Source of the DNA: Cavenderia fasciculata
Lineage: Eukaryota; Evosea; Eumycetozoa; Acytosteliales; Cavenderiaceae
NCBI RefSeq assembly: GCF_000203815.1
Contig: NW_004457735.1
Span: forward strand, 186,001-250,000
DNA: 64,000 nt
Direction: 5' to 3'
The notes below the pieces were generated by a model. That model saw only the letters and a list, made by a program, of their open reading frames with translations, was not told where the DNA came from and ran no database searches. Positions 13,184-23,235 of the stretch are shown here, in pieces. Each line of letters begins with the position of its first letter. The stretch's first letter is position 1. The translations under genes and the position numbers were made by a program.

Positions 13184-14600
13184 ATGCGAAATGATCATCA
13201 ACCTATTAAAGTCTTTGTTATAGGGTCTACTCTGTTTGACAAGTCATCCTTAATATCAAATATCTTTCTCCTACCCTACGTAACTCGTAAAGATGACGAT
13301 GTGTTAACATTCTCAGATATAGCTCCTGAAAATGTATTGTATGATAAATCAATCGATCTGATCAATATCAAGTGCGTAGGTATATTATTAGTAGACTCTA
13401 TATATATATATAGATGATATAGATAGCTGTTTACTAATATTTATAAATTGATTTTATAAATATATTTAGTATCTTCGAATGGTTCCAAAGTGTAATATAA
13501 AGGTGATTATATATGATGTATCAAACAAAGAATCATTTGAAAAAGTAAAAGAGTATAAAGAGATTATTGATGCTATGGAAGACATTGATAGTAAAGCATC
13601 GACTATATTGGTTGCAATGAACTGTCATCTAAACGACAGCAATGGTAGAGTTGTATCTTCTAGTACTGGTCGTGGATTGGCACAGTATCTCAATATTGCT
13701 TATTACGAACATGATACTGATACTGCTAAATCTATAAGAGAATCATTCAATGAAATTATTTACAAACAATTCAATATTACCTATATCAACAACAACAACA
13801 ACAACAATCCACTCCCAAATTTTAAAACAATTAATTTAAATGTTATTAAACCTCTGGCCCTTTCTCTTCCTCTTCATATTCCTCCTCCCCAACCTCATCC
13901 TCTTCAACTTGATCAATCAATATTACAAAGAGTATTTAAATCAAAAGTAATAATGAAAGAAATATTTAATCAAGTACAAGAAATACACAAGAGAATAGGT
14001 AGATGTTCAAACAAACTAAGTTGTAATGATGAGGAGTTTTGGTGTTCATCTCCATATCTTGTACCATTGGTAGAGTATAGAGAGAGACATGGATTTAAAC
14101 CTCTAATATTTAGAAGACATACATTTGGATTTGGAGTATTCCTTAGAAATCAATCATCCAATTTTGTTTTGGTACGTAATAGTTTTGTACCAATCTATAC
14201 AATGACTGAAAGAGAGAAAAAAGAGACAATCAATGATGCCTGTATAGGTGGTAATGTTGCAGTGGTAGAATATCTTCACAAGAAACTTGGATATCATTGG
14301 TCAGTAAAGGGGTTCCTATTCTCGATAGCATTCAATCATTTAGAAGTCACCAAATACATTGTAGCAAATTCGATTAGAAAAAAGGAGTATATACCAACCT
14401 CCTCTTCTGCACCAATGGTGGAACAGCCCTTTACTTTGACAGATGCAATCATCAAGCTTGCATTACAAGCATGTGATGACTTTTCACCAGACCGACAACA
14501 ACATTATCAGTTCATTACCAATTACTATAAAACCAAAGCCAACCTTTCATTTATGGATAGATTATCTCAAACTTTATTTTCAAGTGATCGTCCCAATTAA
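13184..14600 (+). CDS. Degenerate GTPase-like domain fused to ankyrin-type region
   Basis: Exons 13184-13375 and 13470-14600 give 440 aa; the join reads INIKC to YLRMVPKC in phase 0. The N-terminal 165 residues follow a Rab fold (KVFVIGS, IIYDVSNKESFEKVKEY, NCHLND). The P-loop reads GSTLFDKSS without the GK pair, and the base motif is NCHLND rather than NKxD, so nucleotide binding is doubtful. A polyN/Pro linker leads to the box VFKSKVIMKEIFNQVQEIHK and two ankyrin-like repeats (GGNVAVVEYLHKK, FNHLEVTKYIV). The gene starts 160 bp after the surface-protein gene and is paralogous to the genes at 6659-8165 and 63102. An acceptor-like TTTTAG just before the start allows an unseen upstream exon. 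Confidence 0.75.
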
Positions 14601-14748
14601 TCACTATAAACTCTGTACATAGTTTGTATATATATATAAAATATAAAATATAATATTTAAAAATATATAATAATTAGATTTATTTAAAAAAATGATTTAA
14701 TTTTATTAATTTAATATTACTTGTAGACTTAGTTAATAATAGTCCTTC

Positions 14749-16671
14749 TCATTCACTTAATCCTTGTAGAGAGAGCAACGTTCTCCTCATTTCTTCCACC
14801 TTTTTAGTTTCCTCTGGATGTTGAATGAGATAAGTGTCAAGAGCAGATTGCATAATGACTAGTTCTTCGGCAGTAGTGACATGATATTTTTCATTTGATG
14901 CCATTACAAACTTGTCACATGGATCACCATTGAACAACTTGTCAAAGAATTTGCCGATATCATGGAATACTGATTTAACCGATTCCCAAAACATCTTGAC
15001 TACACCAATGATGATTAGAGCTGCCGTTAAAATAAGACATACTGGACCAGACCAAGAAGTAGCAGTCATAAATGTTAGGACAAGTACACCAAATTCAAGG
15101 GCAAATTCTACTACACTGACTGCTAGCATTCCCCAATCTTGGTTTTGTATGGCTGTTACCATGTCATAAACTGTAAAGGCCATACTGACTACGACTAAAA
15201 CCGCTGTGACATATTTTACAATCCACCCAAGCTTGTAGTATTTGGCAAACTTGGAAGTTTTGCCAGTAGAGACTGCTTGACGAACTGGAGGGTATTGAGG
15301 GGTCATTAAACTTTTCACCTTTTGACCAATCCAAAGATAGGCATTGTATCCAGTTCTAGAGGCTTCAACAATCGATGTTATGGCATCGACACCTGATACA
15401 GCAGCGTTGACCCAAGCCATAACCTTTTCGGCTGTTGATGCCTTGTCGTATGATTTGAACCCAGCATAGATACTAGCAGCACTACAGAGAATGAATATAC
15501 CACAGACTGCACGATACATTTTTTGGTCTTTCCAAAACTCTACAAAAGTAGGGTCGTTATCCAAAAAGATACCAGTTTTCTTTCGGATTTGAACCAAGAA
15601 TCTAGCACTGTCAAATGTTAGAACGTGTTGAGCACTAATACCCGCTGGCGCCGTACCATCGAAATATAACCGATAAAGAGCTCTTGATATTTGAAGTGAC
15701 ATGGATGCAACGGTACCTTTGAACATATCTTTTGCCTTGGTCATAGTGGTGTACCATTCATGATCCTTGTTGGCCAATATCTTTTTAATGGATTTTTTGG
15801 TCACTTGAGTAAAGAGACGATGGACCTTTGGTGAATTCTTGATGGCGAGAGGACCGATAAGAGCGAATAGCAGCGAGTAGTATTCGTTGATGACGGTGGA
15901 CGAAAGGTTGAATGAAGGATCGACGATATCCAACTTGGCTTTAAGTTCGGTAAACTTTTTATTGTCATCAAATTTGGTAGTATCATCCAATTTACCTTTG
16001 ACCTGATCGAATAGACCTTCTACCCAAGTTGATTTGTAAGTGTCTGCCAAAAGATAGGTTTGGATCTTTGGAACCATCGTATCCGAGTTGAACATGTATG
16101 GAAGAAAACTTGGACATTTTACAGCAGTGGCTATAAACGTTAATCTCATCAGGATGTTTGTAATGGGTTTAGAGCATTGAAGTTGTTTAAATTCTTTTTC
16201 AACAATATCACCTTTGACTCTACTTGGTGTTTTGGTGTCTTTGTTTTGTTGAAAGATCGATGCGAGTAACCATAAGTTGGCGTACTTTGTGAGTTCGGCC
16301 GAATACCCAGTATCGACAAACGTTGCGAGAATGTCAGCACTAAGAGTTGGTTTGGTAGTGTCCAATGCCTTCAAACCTTTTTCATCGAGATGATACAAAA
16401 TAATATTCATCAAATAAGAGTCTGCCTCTGCTTTGACAATATCATTTTTAGTGGTTACACTGGTTGTTGCATCTGTCGTAGATGTAACTGTTGTAAGAGC
16501 TATGAAAGCTTCAGCTGTCAATGTAGATACATCAGTTGTTGCATAGGTACTATATTTTGATGATATTTGTGTTTTTCTCCATGTTTTAAAATCATCAATG
16601 AATGATGTTGTTGTTGTTGTTGTTGTAGAAGGATCAACTGTTACTGGATCTGGTGTTGTAGTTGTTGACAT
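14749..16671 (-). CDS. Membrane protein sharing an N-terminal domain with the divergent H-lectin gene
   Basis: Intronless, 640 aa. After a Thr-rich leader, residues about 25-330 resemble the first 330 residues of the neighbour at 17294: shared words include F--W, GLKAL--TKPTL-AD, WLL and EL--KLD. The C-terminal half differs. It carries a hydrophobic stretch near residue 395 (AVCGIFILCSAASIYAGF), another at 475-510 (YVTAVLVVVSMAFTVYDM) and a long hydrophobic hairpin at about 520-570. No signal peptide is visible. I do not recognise the family. The membrane segments suggest an integral or membrane-inserting protein. It shares a 622-bp promoter region with the lectin gene, so the two may be co-regulated. 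Confidence 0.8.
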   Translation of the reverse strand: MSTTTTPDPVTVDPSTTTTTTTSFIDDFKTWRKTQISSKYSTYATTDVSTLTAEAFIALTTVTSTTDATTSVTTKNDIVKAEADSYLMNIILYHLDEKGLKALDTTKPTLSADILATFVDTGYSAELTKYANLWLLASIFQQNKDTKTPSRVKGDIVEKEFKQLQCSKPITNILMRLTFIATAVKCPSFLPYMFNSDTMVPKIQTYLLADTYKSTWVEGLFDQVKGKLDDTTKFDDNKKFTELKAKLDIVDPSFNLSSTVINEYYSLLFALIGPLAIKNSPKVHRLFTQVTKKSIKKILANKDHEWYTTMTKAKDMFKGTVASMSLQISRALYRLYFDGTAPAGISAQHVLTFDSARFLVQIRKKTGIFLDNDPTFVEFWKDQKMYRAVCGIFILCSAASIYAGFKSYDKASTAEKVMAWVNAAVSGVDAITSIVEASRTGYNAYLWIGQKVKSLMTPQYPPVRQAVSTGKTSKFAKYYKLGWIVKYVTAVLVVVSMAFTVYDMVTAIQNQDWGMLAVSVVEFALEFGVLVLTFMTATSWSGPVCLILTAALIIIGVVKMFWESVKSVFHDIGKFFDKLFNGDPCDKFVMASNEKYHVTTAEELVIMQSALDTYLIQHPEETKKVEEMRRTLLSLQGLSE

Positions 16672-17293
16672 TATTTTTTATACTATAATTTATTTAGAAA
16701 TAAATACAAAAATAATAAATAATAAATACTCTTTCTAAATTTTTGAAACCAACCAAGGAAGGATATACTTAATTGCCTTTCTTGATTTGATCAAAATTAA
16801 AATATCTCTACCAAACCAATTGGAAGCCTTCCAGTTTTCGTTGACCCTTTTCAGAGTACCCCCCACTCAGTTGCTCACGAGGATCATTTGAGATTTTTAC
16901 CAACTGCTTGACAATTAATGAATGCCCATCACTTGTACACGTGGGGTTAATTAATTGAACCGACAGACACACCGACCGATATTTATTTCATTGCTTTAAA
17001 ACCATTGCTCGCACCATTTTGGTGCTATAGCTTGTAAAGTGGCACCCGACACTTTTCCCAAACCAACCGGTTTTTTTGCAACCTCTGAAAGATCGTCTTT
17101 GTTTCTAAATAAGGGAGGTTTAGATATCTTTGTACAACTTCAACTTGGCAAACGATAACAACATTGATGTCTCCTACTCACCTAAGGAAGAGCAATGAAG
17201 CTGCTGTTAAATCAAATACTAGTATTATCATCATACCATTTTATTTGTAAAGAAGAATAGTAAAGAAGAGAAGTCAACTTCATATTTATCACA
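16672..17293. promoter_or_regulatory. Bidirectional promoter region of the paralogous pair
   Basis: A 622-bp non-coding stretch separates the two divergent starts. It has T- and A-rich runs next to each start, a C-rich block near 16858-16865, an ACACGTGG word near 16938 and a perfect inverted repeat GCACCA-TTT-TGGTGC at 17011-17025. Its role as a shared promoter follows from layout only. Confidence 0.5.
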
Positions 17294-19600
17294 ATGGCAG
17301 CACCACACGAAATAGTAACAACATTCCAAAATTGGAGAAGGAATAAATTAACACAAGAACACCCAGAGTTTGCAACGATGGATAACAGTGTGTTGACAGT
17401 ACCAAAGTTCTTGGCATTATCTACATTTGATCCAGATACGCAAATCGATATTGTAAAGACTAGAGCTGAACAATATTTTATCGATCTTGTCACCTATCAT
17501 GTTGGCGACCTTGGTTTGAAAGCTCTCACAATGACCAAACCAACTTTGAATGCAGACTTGGTAGCACTTATTCAAGACCCAGCCATCACTCAATTCTTTA
17601 CAGAGTATTCTCCACTTTGGTTATTACAGGCTATCTATCATCACGAGGTTGGACCTTACAAATCAGATATCAAAGGTGGATCGGTGGAAGATGAGATGTT
17701 TGCAATTAATCGTGGCAATATATTCATTCGTATCACTATGATGTTGTATCATATTGCACTCAAAGAATTGGTTCCCGAACTACTGCCATACATCTATTGG
17801 AGTGATCTCAATGTCTTTCAACAACGTGTCAGAGTCTATTTTAACAACGCAGACAATACTAGAAATTGGATGATCAAAGCTATTCAGTGTCAAGATGCTA
17901 GTGTCAGTAGAGAGCCACGGTTCTTTAATGCATACCTTTTCAACGAACTCAAAACCAAGCTAGACCTTTTACAACCAAATAATCGTCTTTCCAATGATTT
18001 ACTTGGAGTGTACATGTACTCGTTGCTCTCTTACTATGCCACCAAGAATCTCATCAACTCTCCAGTCAATAGAAGAATCATTATTCGTTCAAATGAAATT
18101 ATTCTACAAAGAATAACGTCTAATCCAGCCAACACGAATAACCCAACTATCGCAACTGCAATGTCTGCACTTGCATGTGACTTGCCAACATTTATCGGAA
18201 AAATGTCTACTCTTGTCGCAAAGATGTCTTTGGAAGTTCCTTTTGAACAAGTTGTTCCAACTGACAGTACCTTTCAATCTTCTGCAACACCATTTGACAA
18301 ACAGTCCCTCGCCACCACTGAATTCTCAGCACTCCAAGATGATGCCGCCTTTATCAGGTTTGCCAACGCTATCTTTTGTGCTTGTCATGTTGGTGTGTTG
18401 GCCTATGGCATTCTCAATGGTCAAAACCAAGTCGATATCATCAAATATGATCCATCTCTAGTTTATGTAGGTGAAGGTTTATTCATCTATAAATATGCCG
18501 ATGGTATTGACCAAGGACGTGTATTTACAGTGATGGGTGACTTTCTTAGAAAGTTAACCAATGAAATGGCCAAAGATGCCACCGATGTATTCTCTGCCTA
18601 CCAAAACTTTATTCCAAACCTCGTCCTTAGAAAAACCAATCAACATATCATGCGTCTAGTTCCATCACTCTACATTCTCACTCGAGACCAACAGGCACAT
18701 GTACTTTTTACAAAGTCGTCAGATGAAATATTGGATTGGTCCGAACTCGTCATTGACTTGCACATTATGGATGAAAATGAAATAGATAATTGTGTTCCAG
18801 GTCTATTTACAGTACTCAAAAAGGCGTCATGTGCCGGTCCATCAACTGCTCTCATTCTAGGTGTTGGTCTGTACGGTCTGTCTGTTTGCTCTAGAGTATT
18901 CCCACAATTGGAAATGACATTTAAACTCTACAAAAAGGCACTCTTGACCAACTCTACTGCACCCGATCCAATCGACCAGTTTATCGATTCAGTAGACGAA
19001 GACCTCAGAATCAATTATGACAATGACCAATTCGATCACAGTGGATGGGAGAGTTACCACGAATCATTAGACCCAATCATTCAAAAGGGATTAGACATCT
19101 TGATTGAAACTGAAAATGATCACCTCAATGACATGTTTAAATTACTTGGAGAGATGGAAAAGAGAGCCATTGAATTGGAATACAACAAGGTTAGAACTCA
19201 AATTGTAACGGTTGCCAATCACGTTAGTTCTGTCACTTCAGGAGCTTTTACCAGAATAGAAGGATCACAAACCAATGTGGTTGTTTCTAGACCAAGTAAA
19301 ATCATTGCCATGGTTCAATTCTTTTCCGGTGTTTTGAACAATCCAAATGGTGGAGTTAGTGTTGATGTAACATCTGCACTCAACAATCAGATTATGACAA
19401 ATGGTGGTATGAACAGTTATCCATGGCCTACTGGCACTTCAATTAGTCATTGTAGAGATTTAATGGATGGTTTTTCTATTACCCAAGAAATTGTTCAACC
19501 TGGAACCCATCAATATGAAATTAGAGCAAGAATAAGAGCTGGTGCTGGTACTGCCAATATTAATGCTCCAGGTGTAGTTTTATTCATTGTTCCATTGTAA
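17294..19600 (+). CDS. Large protein with C-terminal H-type (discoidin-like) lectin domain
   Basis: Intronless, 768 aa. Residues 1-330 match the N-terminal domain of the divergent membrane protein. A middle region of about 300 residues follows, with one hydrophobic segment (TALILGVGLYGLSVCSRV). A short helical linker (MFKLLGEMEKRAIELEYNKV) then leads into an H-type lectin domain of about 120 residues (MVQFFSGVLNNPNGGVSVDV, MTNGGMNSYPWP, QYEIRARIRAG) ending at the C-terminus, as in discoidins and Helix pomatia agglutinin. That family binds GalNAc/Gal and trimerises. There is no signal peptide, which fits discoidin-type non-classical release. Sugar binding is likely; the purpose of the large N-terminal domain is unknown. 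Confidence 0.85.
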   Translation: MAAPHEIVTTFQNWRRNKLTQEHPEFATMDNSVLTVPKFLALSTFDPDTQIDIVKTRAEQYFIDLVTYHVGDLGLKALTMTKPTLNADLVALIQDPAITQFFTEYSPLWLLQAIYHHEVGPYKSDIKGGSVEDEMFAINRGNIFIRITMMLYHIALKELVPELLPYIYWSDLNVFQQRVRVYFNNADNTRNWMIKAIQCQDASVSREPRFFNAYLFNELKTKLDLLQPNNRLSNDLLGVYMYSLLSYYATKNLINSPVNRRIIIRSNEIILQRITSNPANTNNPTIATAMSALACDLPTFIGKMSTLVAKMSLEVPFEQVVPTDSTFQSSATPFDKQSLATTEFSALQDDAAFIRFANAIFCACHVGVLAYGILNGQNQVDIIKYDPSLVYVGEGLFIYKYADGIDQGRVFTVMGDFLRKLTNEMAKDATDVFSAYQNFIPNLVLRKTNQHIMRLVPSLYILTRDQQAHVLFTKSSDEILDWSELVIDLHIMDENEIDNCVPGLFTVLKKASCAGPSTALILGVGLYGLSVCSRVFPQLEMTFKLYKKALLTNSTAPDPIDQFIDSVDEDLRINYDNDQFDHSGWESYHESLDPIIQKGLDILIETENDHLNDMFKLLGEMEKRAIELEYNKVRTQIVTVANHVSSVTSGAFTRIEGSQTNVVVSRPSKIIAMVQFFSGVLNNPNGGVSVDVTSALNNQIMTNGGMNSYPWPTGTSISHCRDLMDGFSITQEIVQPGTHQYEIRARIRAGAGTANINAPGVVLFIVPL

Positions 19601-20012
19601 AAATAAAATTAATTATTATAATACAAATGGAATTATTCCTTAGTTTAATATTTATTTTTTTTAATCATTTTTACTACCTCTCAATTTCTTTTAGGGCGGA
19701 TGATCATTATGGTGTCACGTGTTATGAAACTGCCTTTTCATACCAGAAAATATCGGTTGCCAAAAATGGTTGCACGTGGAATCCAACCATGGTGCCTTTT
19801 GAAATAGAAGGGATCACCACCCCCCTTATCCATTTTGGAGATTTTTTTCGTTGACCATCAAAAATTGGGCAAGTTACAAAAACGTTGGCTGCAAAGGAAT
19901 GGACGAAAAAATCTCTGTCCGATGAGCCATCATAACCATGGATAGTTATTATAGTAAATTAATTTGTTAGTTGCTTTGGTTGAACACACAAATAAAAGTA
20001 AAATAAATAATA
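19601..20012. other. Intergenic, no gene seen
   Basis: 412 bp between two lectin genes on the same strand. One 75-codon ORF beginning with a hydrophobic run is present but has no promoter spacing or similarity to support it. The DNA is otherwise AT-rich with no repeats or RNA signatures that I can see. Confidence 0.5.
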
Positions 20013-20982
20013 ATGGCAACATTAGTTTTTAATAGTAGAGTAGATGGTTATGAATTAAATTATAGAAGTGATGGTAATGTTACCTATACAAAGAATGGAG
20101 CATTATTATGGACTGTAAGTACTCTAAATAAACAGATTAATCAGCTGATTAATAAATACTAACTGCGATGATCATGTACATTCACTTATCTTATCTATCT
20201 TTTAGCAACAATGGATGTCTACTTGGTCAGATTATTTAATGTTTAAAACTAGTGATGGTAGAGTTTGTTTAGTATCTTATATGGATGCTAATGGCTTTAT
20301 TAGTGGTGATATACTTACAGATACTGGATTTACTCCTTTACTTCGTTCATTGATTGATCAAAACTTGGACTTTCAATACTTTACAGAGTTTTCCAATAAG
20401 AAGGATGTGATCGTTGCCATGAATAAAAATGGTGGTCGTAAATACTACACCATAGATATTCAAGGTGCAACACTCACAGAATTTACTCCATGTTGTGGAA
20501 CCACTTCAGAATTGTACAAAAAGTTTATGGATTTGGAAAAGAGACTTTCCAAGATTGAGACATCCAAAGTTACCACTCAAGTCGTCAAAGTCAATGCCCA
20601 TGGCAATCCAGTCTCATCTGCAGATTGGCAACCAATTAATGGATCACAAGCCCAGATTGTCATTAGTCGTCCAAGTAAAGTGGTTGCCGTCGTTCAATAT
20701 CACTCTAGTGTCAATTATAATTCCAATGGTACTGTTAGTATCGATGTAACGTCTGCCATCAATGGAAATATTATGACAAATGGTGGACTCAACAGTGAAC
20801 AGTGGCCAGTTGGTGTATCAATGAGTCAATGCAGAGATTGGACCAATGGTGTCTCTGTCACCTCTGATACACTTCAACCAGGTTTCTATCAATACGACAT
20901 TAGAGCTAGATTAAGATTCGCCGCTGGCAATGTGGGTTCATGTAATGGTCCAGCTGCTTTAATCTTTATTATGCCATTGTAA
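20013..20982 (+). CDS. Discoidin-like H-type lectin with a short N-terminal beta domain
   Basis: Exons 20013-20114 and 20206-20982 give 292 aa; the phase 0 join reads ALLWT to QQWMSTW. Residues 1-140 form a beta-rich domain; LNYRSDGNVTYTKNGALLW weakly resembles a bulb-type lectin repeat, but the full three-repeat pattern is absent. A helical linker (LYKKFMDLEKRLSKIETSKV) precedes an H-type lectin domain (VVQYHSSVNYNSNGTVSIDV, MTNGGLNSEQWP, QYDIRARLRF) like that of the 768-residue neighbour. The linker position fits a trimer-forming coil. No signal peptide is present. Likely role: soluble oligomeric galactose-type lectin for adhesion or microbe binding (family knowledge). Confidence 0.85.
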
Positions 20983-21035
20983 AATAAATAAATAATAATT
21001 ATTTAATTAATCAATTTAAAACAAATATTATTTAT

Positions 21036-21242
21036 TTATTTAAAGTTTTCTTGACATAAACGCACATTGTATTCTAACGTATGTTGGCAGTATAGGTCTT
21101 CTGGAGTGTTGGTGGCTATAAGGCATGCTTGAAAGTTTGACCTGGCTTGCTCTAAACATTGGCGTCGGGTAGTTGCATTGACATGCAGACAAATCATTGA
21201 AATGATTACCATTACAAAAAGGAGTGATAATAATTTGTTCAT
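21036..21242 (-). CDS. Small secreted four-cysteine protein
   Basis: 68 aa. A clear signal peptide (KLLSLLFVMVIISMICLHV) ends near residue 24. The mature part has four cysteines (29, 40, 52, 63) spaced C-x10-C-x11-C-x10-C in helix-like sequence, which suggests two helices pinned by two disulfides. The same core spacing occurs in the protein at 30587-31134. It ends 53 bp after the lectin gene, tail to tail. I do not recognise the family. The signal peptide and even spacing make this more than a chance ORF. Confidence 0.6.
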   Translation of the reverse strand: MNKLLSLLFVMVIISMICLHVNATTRRQCLEQARSNFQACLIATNTPEDLYCQHTLEYNVRLCQENFK

Positions 21243-21462
21243 TTTGGATAATGTTGGTTGAATTGTTTGTTTGTAGTTTTTAATTCTTCTAGGGTTTCTC
21301 TCCGAGACTTGAATAACAACATATATGTTGGTTGTTGTTATTTGGTGTAATTGTATACTACTTTATATCTAGAACTCAGTATGAAAACTGCTTAGTTTTT
21401 AAAACCAACAAACACCAAACTAAAATCTAGTACTATCTTTCGATATCTATTACACGTGTAAT

Positions 21463-21580
21463 AATGTTGGTTCATGTAATGTAATGGTCCAGTTGTTTTA
21501 ATCTTTATATATATGGCCATTAAAGTAAAACAAATGATTTTAATTAATTTAATTTATACAAATATTATTTATTATTAATT
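21463..21580 (+). pseudogene. Decayed copy of the H-lectin gene 3' end
   Basis: From about 21470 the sequence follows the end of the lectin gene at 20930: GGTTCATGTAATG, then GGTCCAG-TG-TTTAATCTTTA, then a CCATT region in place of the terminal ATGCCATTGTAA, then AT-rich flank with ACAAATATTATTTATTATT. Small differences and a 5-bp repeat separate the two. The copied part covers the last 15 or so codons plus 3' flank. It points to an earlier tandem lectin copy here. Confidence 0.7.
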
Positions 21581-21630
21581 TCTTTTTTTTTATACATTTA
21601 TACATGCATGTTATGTTAATTTAAATTAGT

Positions 21631-22887
21631 TTAAATTTGAGGAGCAGGAGGTAAATATTTGGATAAAAGGGTAATTATTTTTGGAGCGTCTTCACCTTGT
21701 GCCATTGTTATTGCATCTCTTATATTGGTGACTGTAAATGTTTGTTGTTGGTTGTTATTATTATTTGATATTAGAAAAGATACAGTTGTGAAATGATTGT
21801 TTGCAGCAGCACCACAGAGAGCTATTGATGTACACCCTTCTGTACGACTATTGAATAGGTACTCTACTATATTTACAAATCCATTCCGGCTGGCTCCATC
21901 CACAGCTATAGTGGTACACCCTTCAGTTCTATTTCGATGTAAATAGTCAACTACACTGAGGTGACCATTAGATGCAGCCCAATCCATAGCAAACTGACTA
22001 CACCCTTCACTTCTATTTGAATTTAGGTATTCTACAACCGATAGATACCCATTTTTTGAGGCGGCATCCAATGCTCTAATAGAGCATCCTTCAGTCCTGT
22101 GAGTATGTAAATACTCCACTACACTTAAATGACCATTAGCTGCAGCTCCATCCATCGCATCTTTTGTGCATCTACCACCTGCTCGATGCAATCTATCTAC
22201 CACTGTGAGATGTCCATTTTCAGATGACTTGTTCATTGCTCTACGTGTAAATGTTTCTTTTCGATGTAGTAAATACTCTACCACTGATAGATGACCATGT
22301 TCCGATGCCAGATCAATAGCATCTGTTGAACATCCACCCTTTCTTCTTAGTCTTCCATACAGATATTTAACTACCTCTACGTACCCGTTACTTGCAGCTA
22401 GATCAATAGCATGTTTGCATGTCAAGTGAGGATACGTCTTTATGAGGAATTGAATAATATCCAAGTTTCCAACAGCCGCCACTTTATCGAGTATATCTAC
22501 ACTGTTATCGGCGGTGGATAACTTGAATTCTCGATGCCATCTAAGTAGATGTTTGAGTGTTGGTAGTGTTGCATTGGGATGATAACAGAATCGTTCTATA
22601 TCCAAATCAGAACGATTTAAACTCTTTATATGTTGTTTGAGAAAGTCAAATGGCATAGCATAGTGAGCTATGAGACGATCTAATGGTAGAGTATTCCCTT
22701 TTCTCCATTTATCTGGTTGCAACCTATTCTCTCTACTACACAGATCATATATATGATTAAATATAATCCGTTGTAAATATTTAATTCTAAATATTATTAT
22801 AAATGTTGTTGTTGTTGTTACTATTTTAACTTGTTGCATTCTTAAAGATGAACACACAAATAATAATAATGAAAAGATTGAAAGCAC
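21631..22887 (-). CDS. Ankyrin-type repeat protein
   Basis: Up to 418 aa. The far start at 22887 gives a hydrophobic leader; Met17 (22839) is an equally good start because the family box (FRIKYLQRIIFNHIYDL) then lies close to the N-terminus, as in related genes here. About eight degenerate ankyrin-type repeats of 28-31 residues follow, with the core A--NGHLSVVEYL and the inter-repeat phrase NRTEGC repeated at regular intervals. A polyN stretch near the end and a short tail complete it. Such repeats bind proteins; the partner is unknown. Very large families of this kind exist in dictyostelids. Confidence 0.8.
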   Translation of the reverse strand: MLSIFSLLLFVCSSLRMQQVKIVTTTTTFIIIFRIKYLQRIIFNHIYDLCSRENRLQPDKWRKGNTLPLDRLIAHYAMPFDFLKQHIKSLNRSDLDIERFCYHPNATLPTLKHLLRWHREFKLSTADNSVDILDKVAAVGNLDIIQFLIKTYPHLTCKHAIDLAASNGYVEVVKYLYGRLRRKGGCSTDAIDLASEHGHLSVVEYLLHRKETFTRRAMNKSSENGHLTVVDRLHRAGGRCTKDAMDGAAANGHLSVVEYLHTHRTEGCSIRALDAASKNGYLSVVEYLNSNRSEGCSQFAMDWAASNGHLSVVDYLHRNRTEGCTTIAVDGASRNGFVNIVEYLFNSRTEGCTSIALCGAAANNHFTTVSFLISNNNNNQQQTFTVTNIRDAITMAQGEDAPKIITLLSKYLPPAPQI

Positions 22888-23109
22888 ATTTAAAAACTGA
22901 GAAAATATTTATAAATCATATGTGGACAACATTAGAATTCTAATGTTTTAGTAAATGTAATAAATATAAACATAAATATAAAAACAATCAAATTATGTTT
23001 TATAAATAATAATTAAAGTTTATTTTGTTTTTGGAAATAATAAATAAATATATATTTGTGGTATTTATTATAAGTAAATAATTATTTAATAAATATTAAT
23101 ATTAATTGT

Positions 23110-23155
<46 letters not shown>

Positions 23156-23235
23156 GTGTTGTTGTTGTTGTTGTTTGACTATTAATATTACCACTGGTGT
23201 TAGACATCAACATTATTATTATTATTATTGTAATT
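22888..23235. other. Intergenic with a long (GTT)n tract
   Basis: AT-rich spacer between two minus-strand genes. Apart from the trinucleotide tract listed separately I see no gene; the polyN ORF read through the tract is a by-product of the repeat. Confidence 0.6.
23108..23177. repeat. (GTT)n/(AAC)n microsatellite
   Basis: Two GTT tracts separated by TGTG, about 70 bp in all, in the 3' flank of the Q/S/P-rich gene. Outside coding DNA, so length here should be free to vary. Confidence 0.9.
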
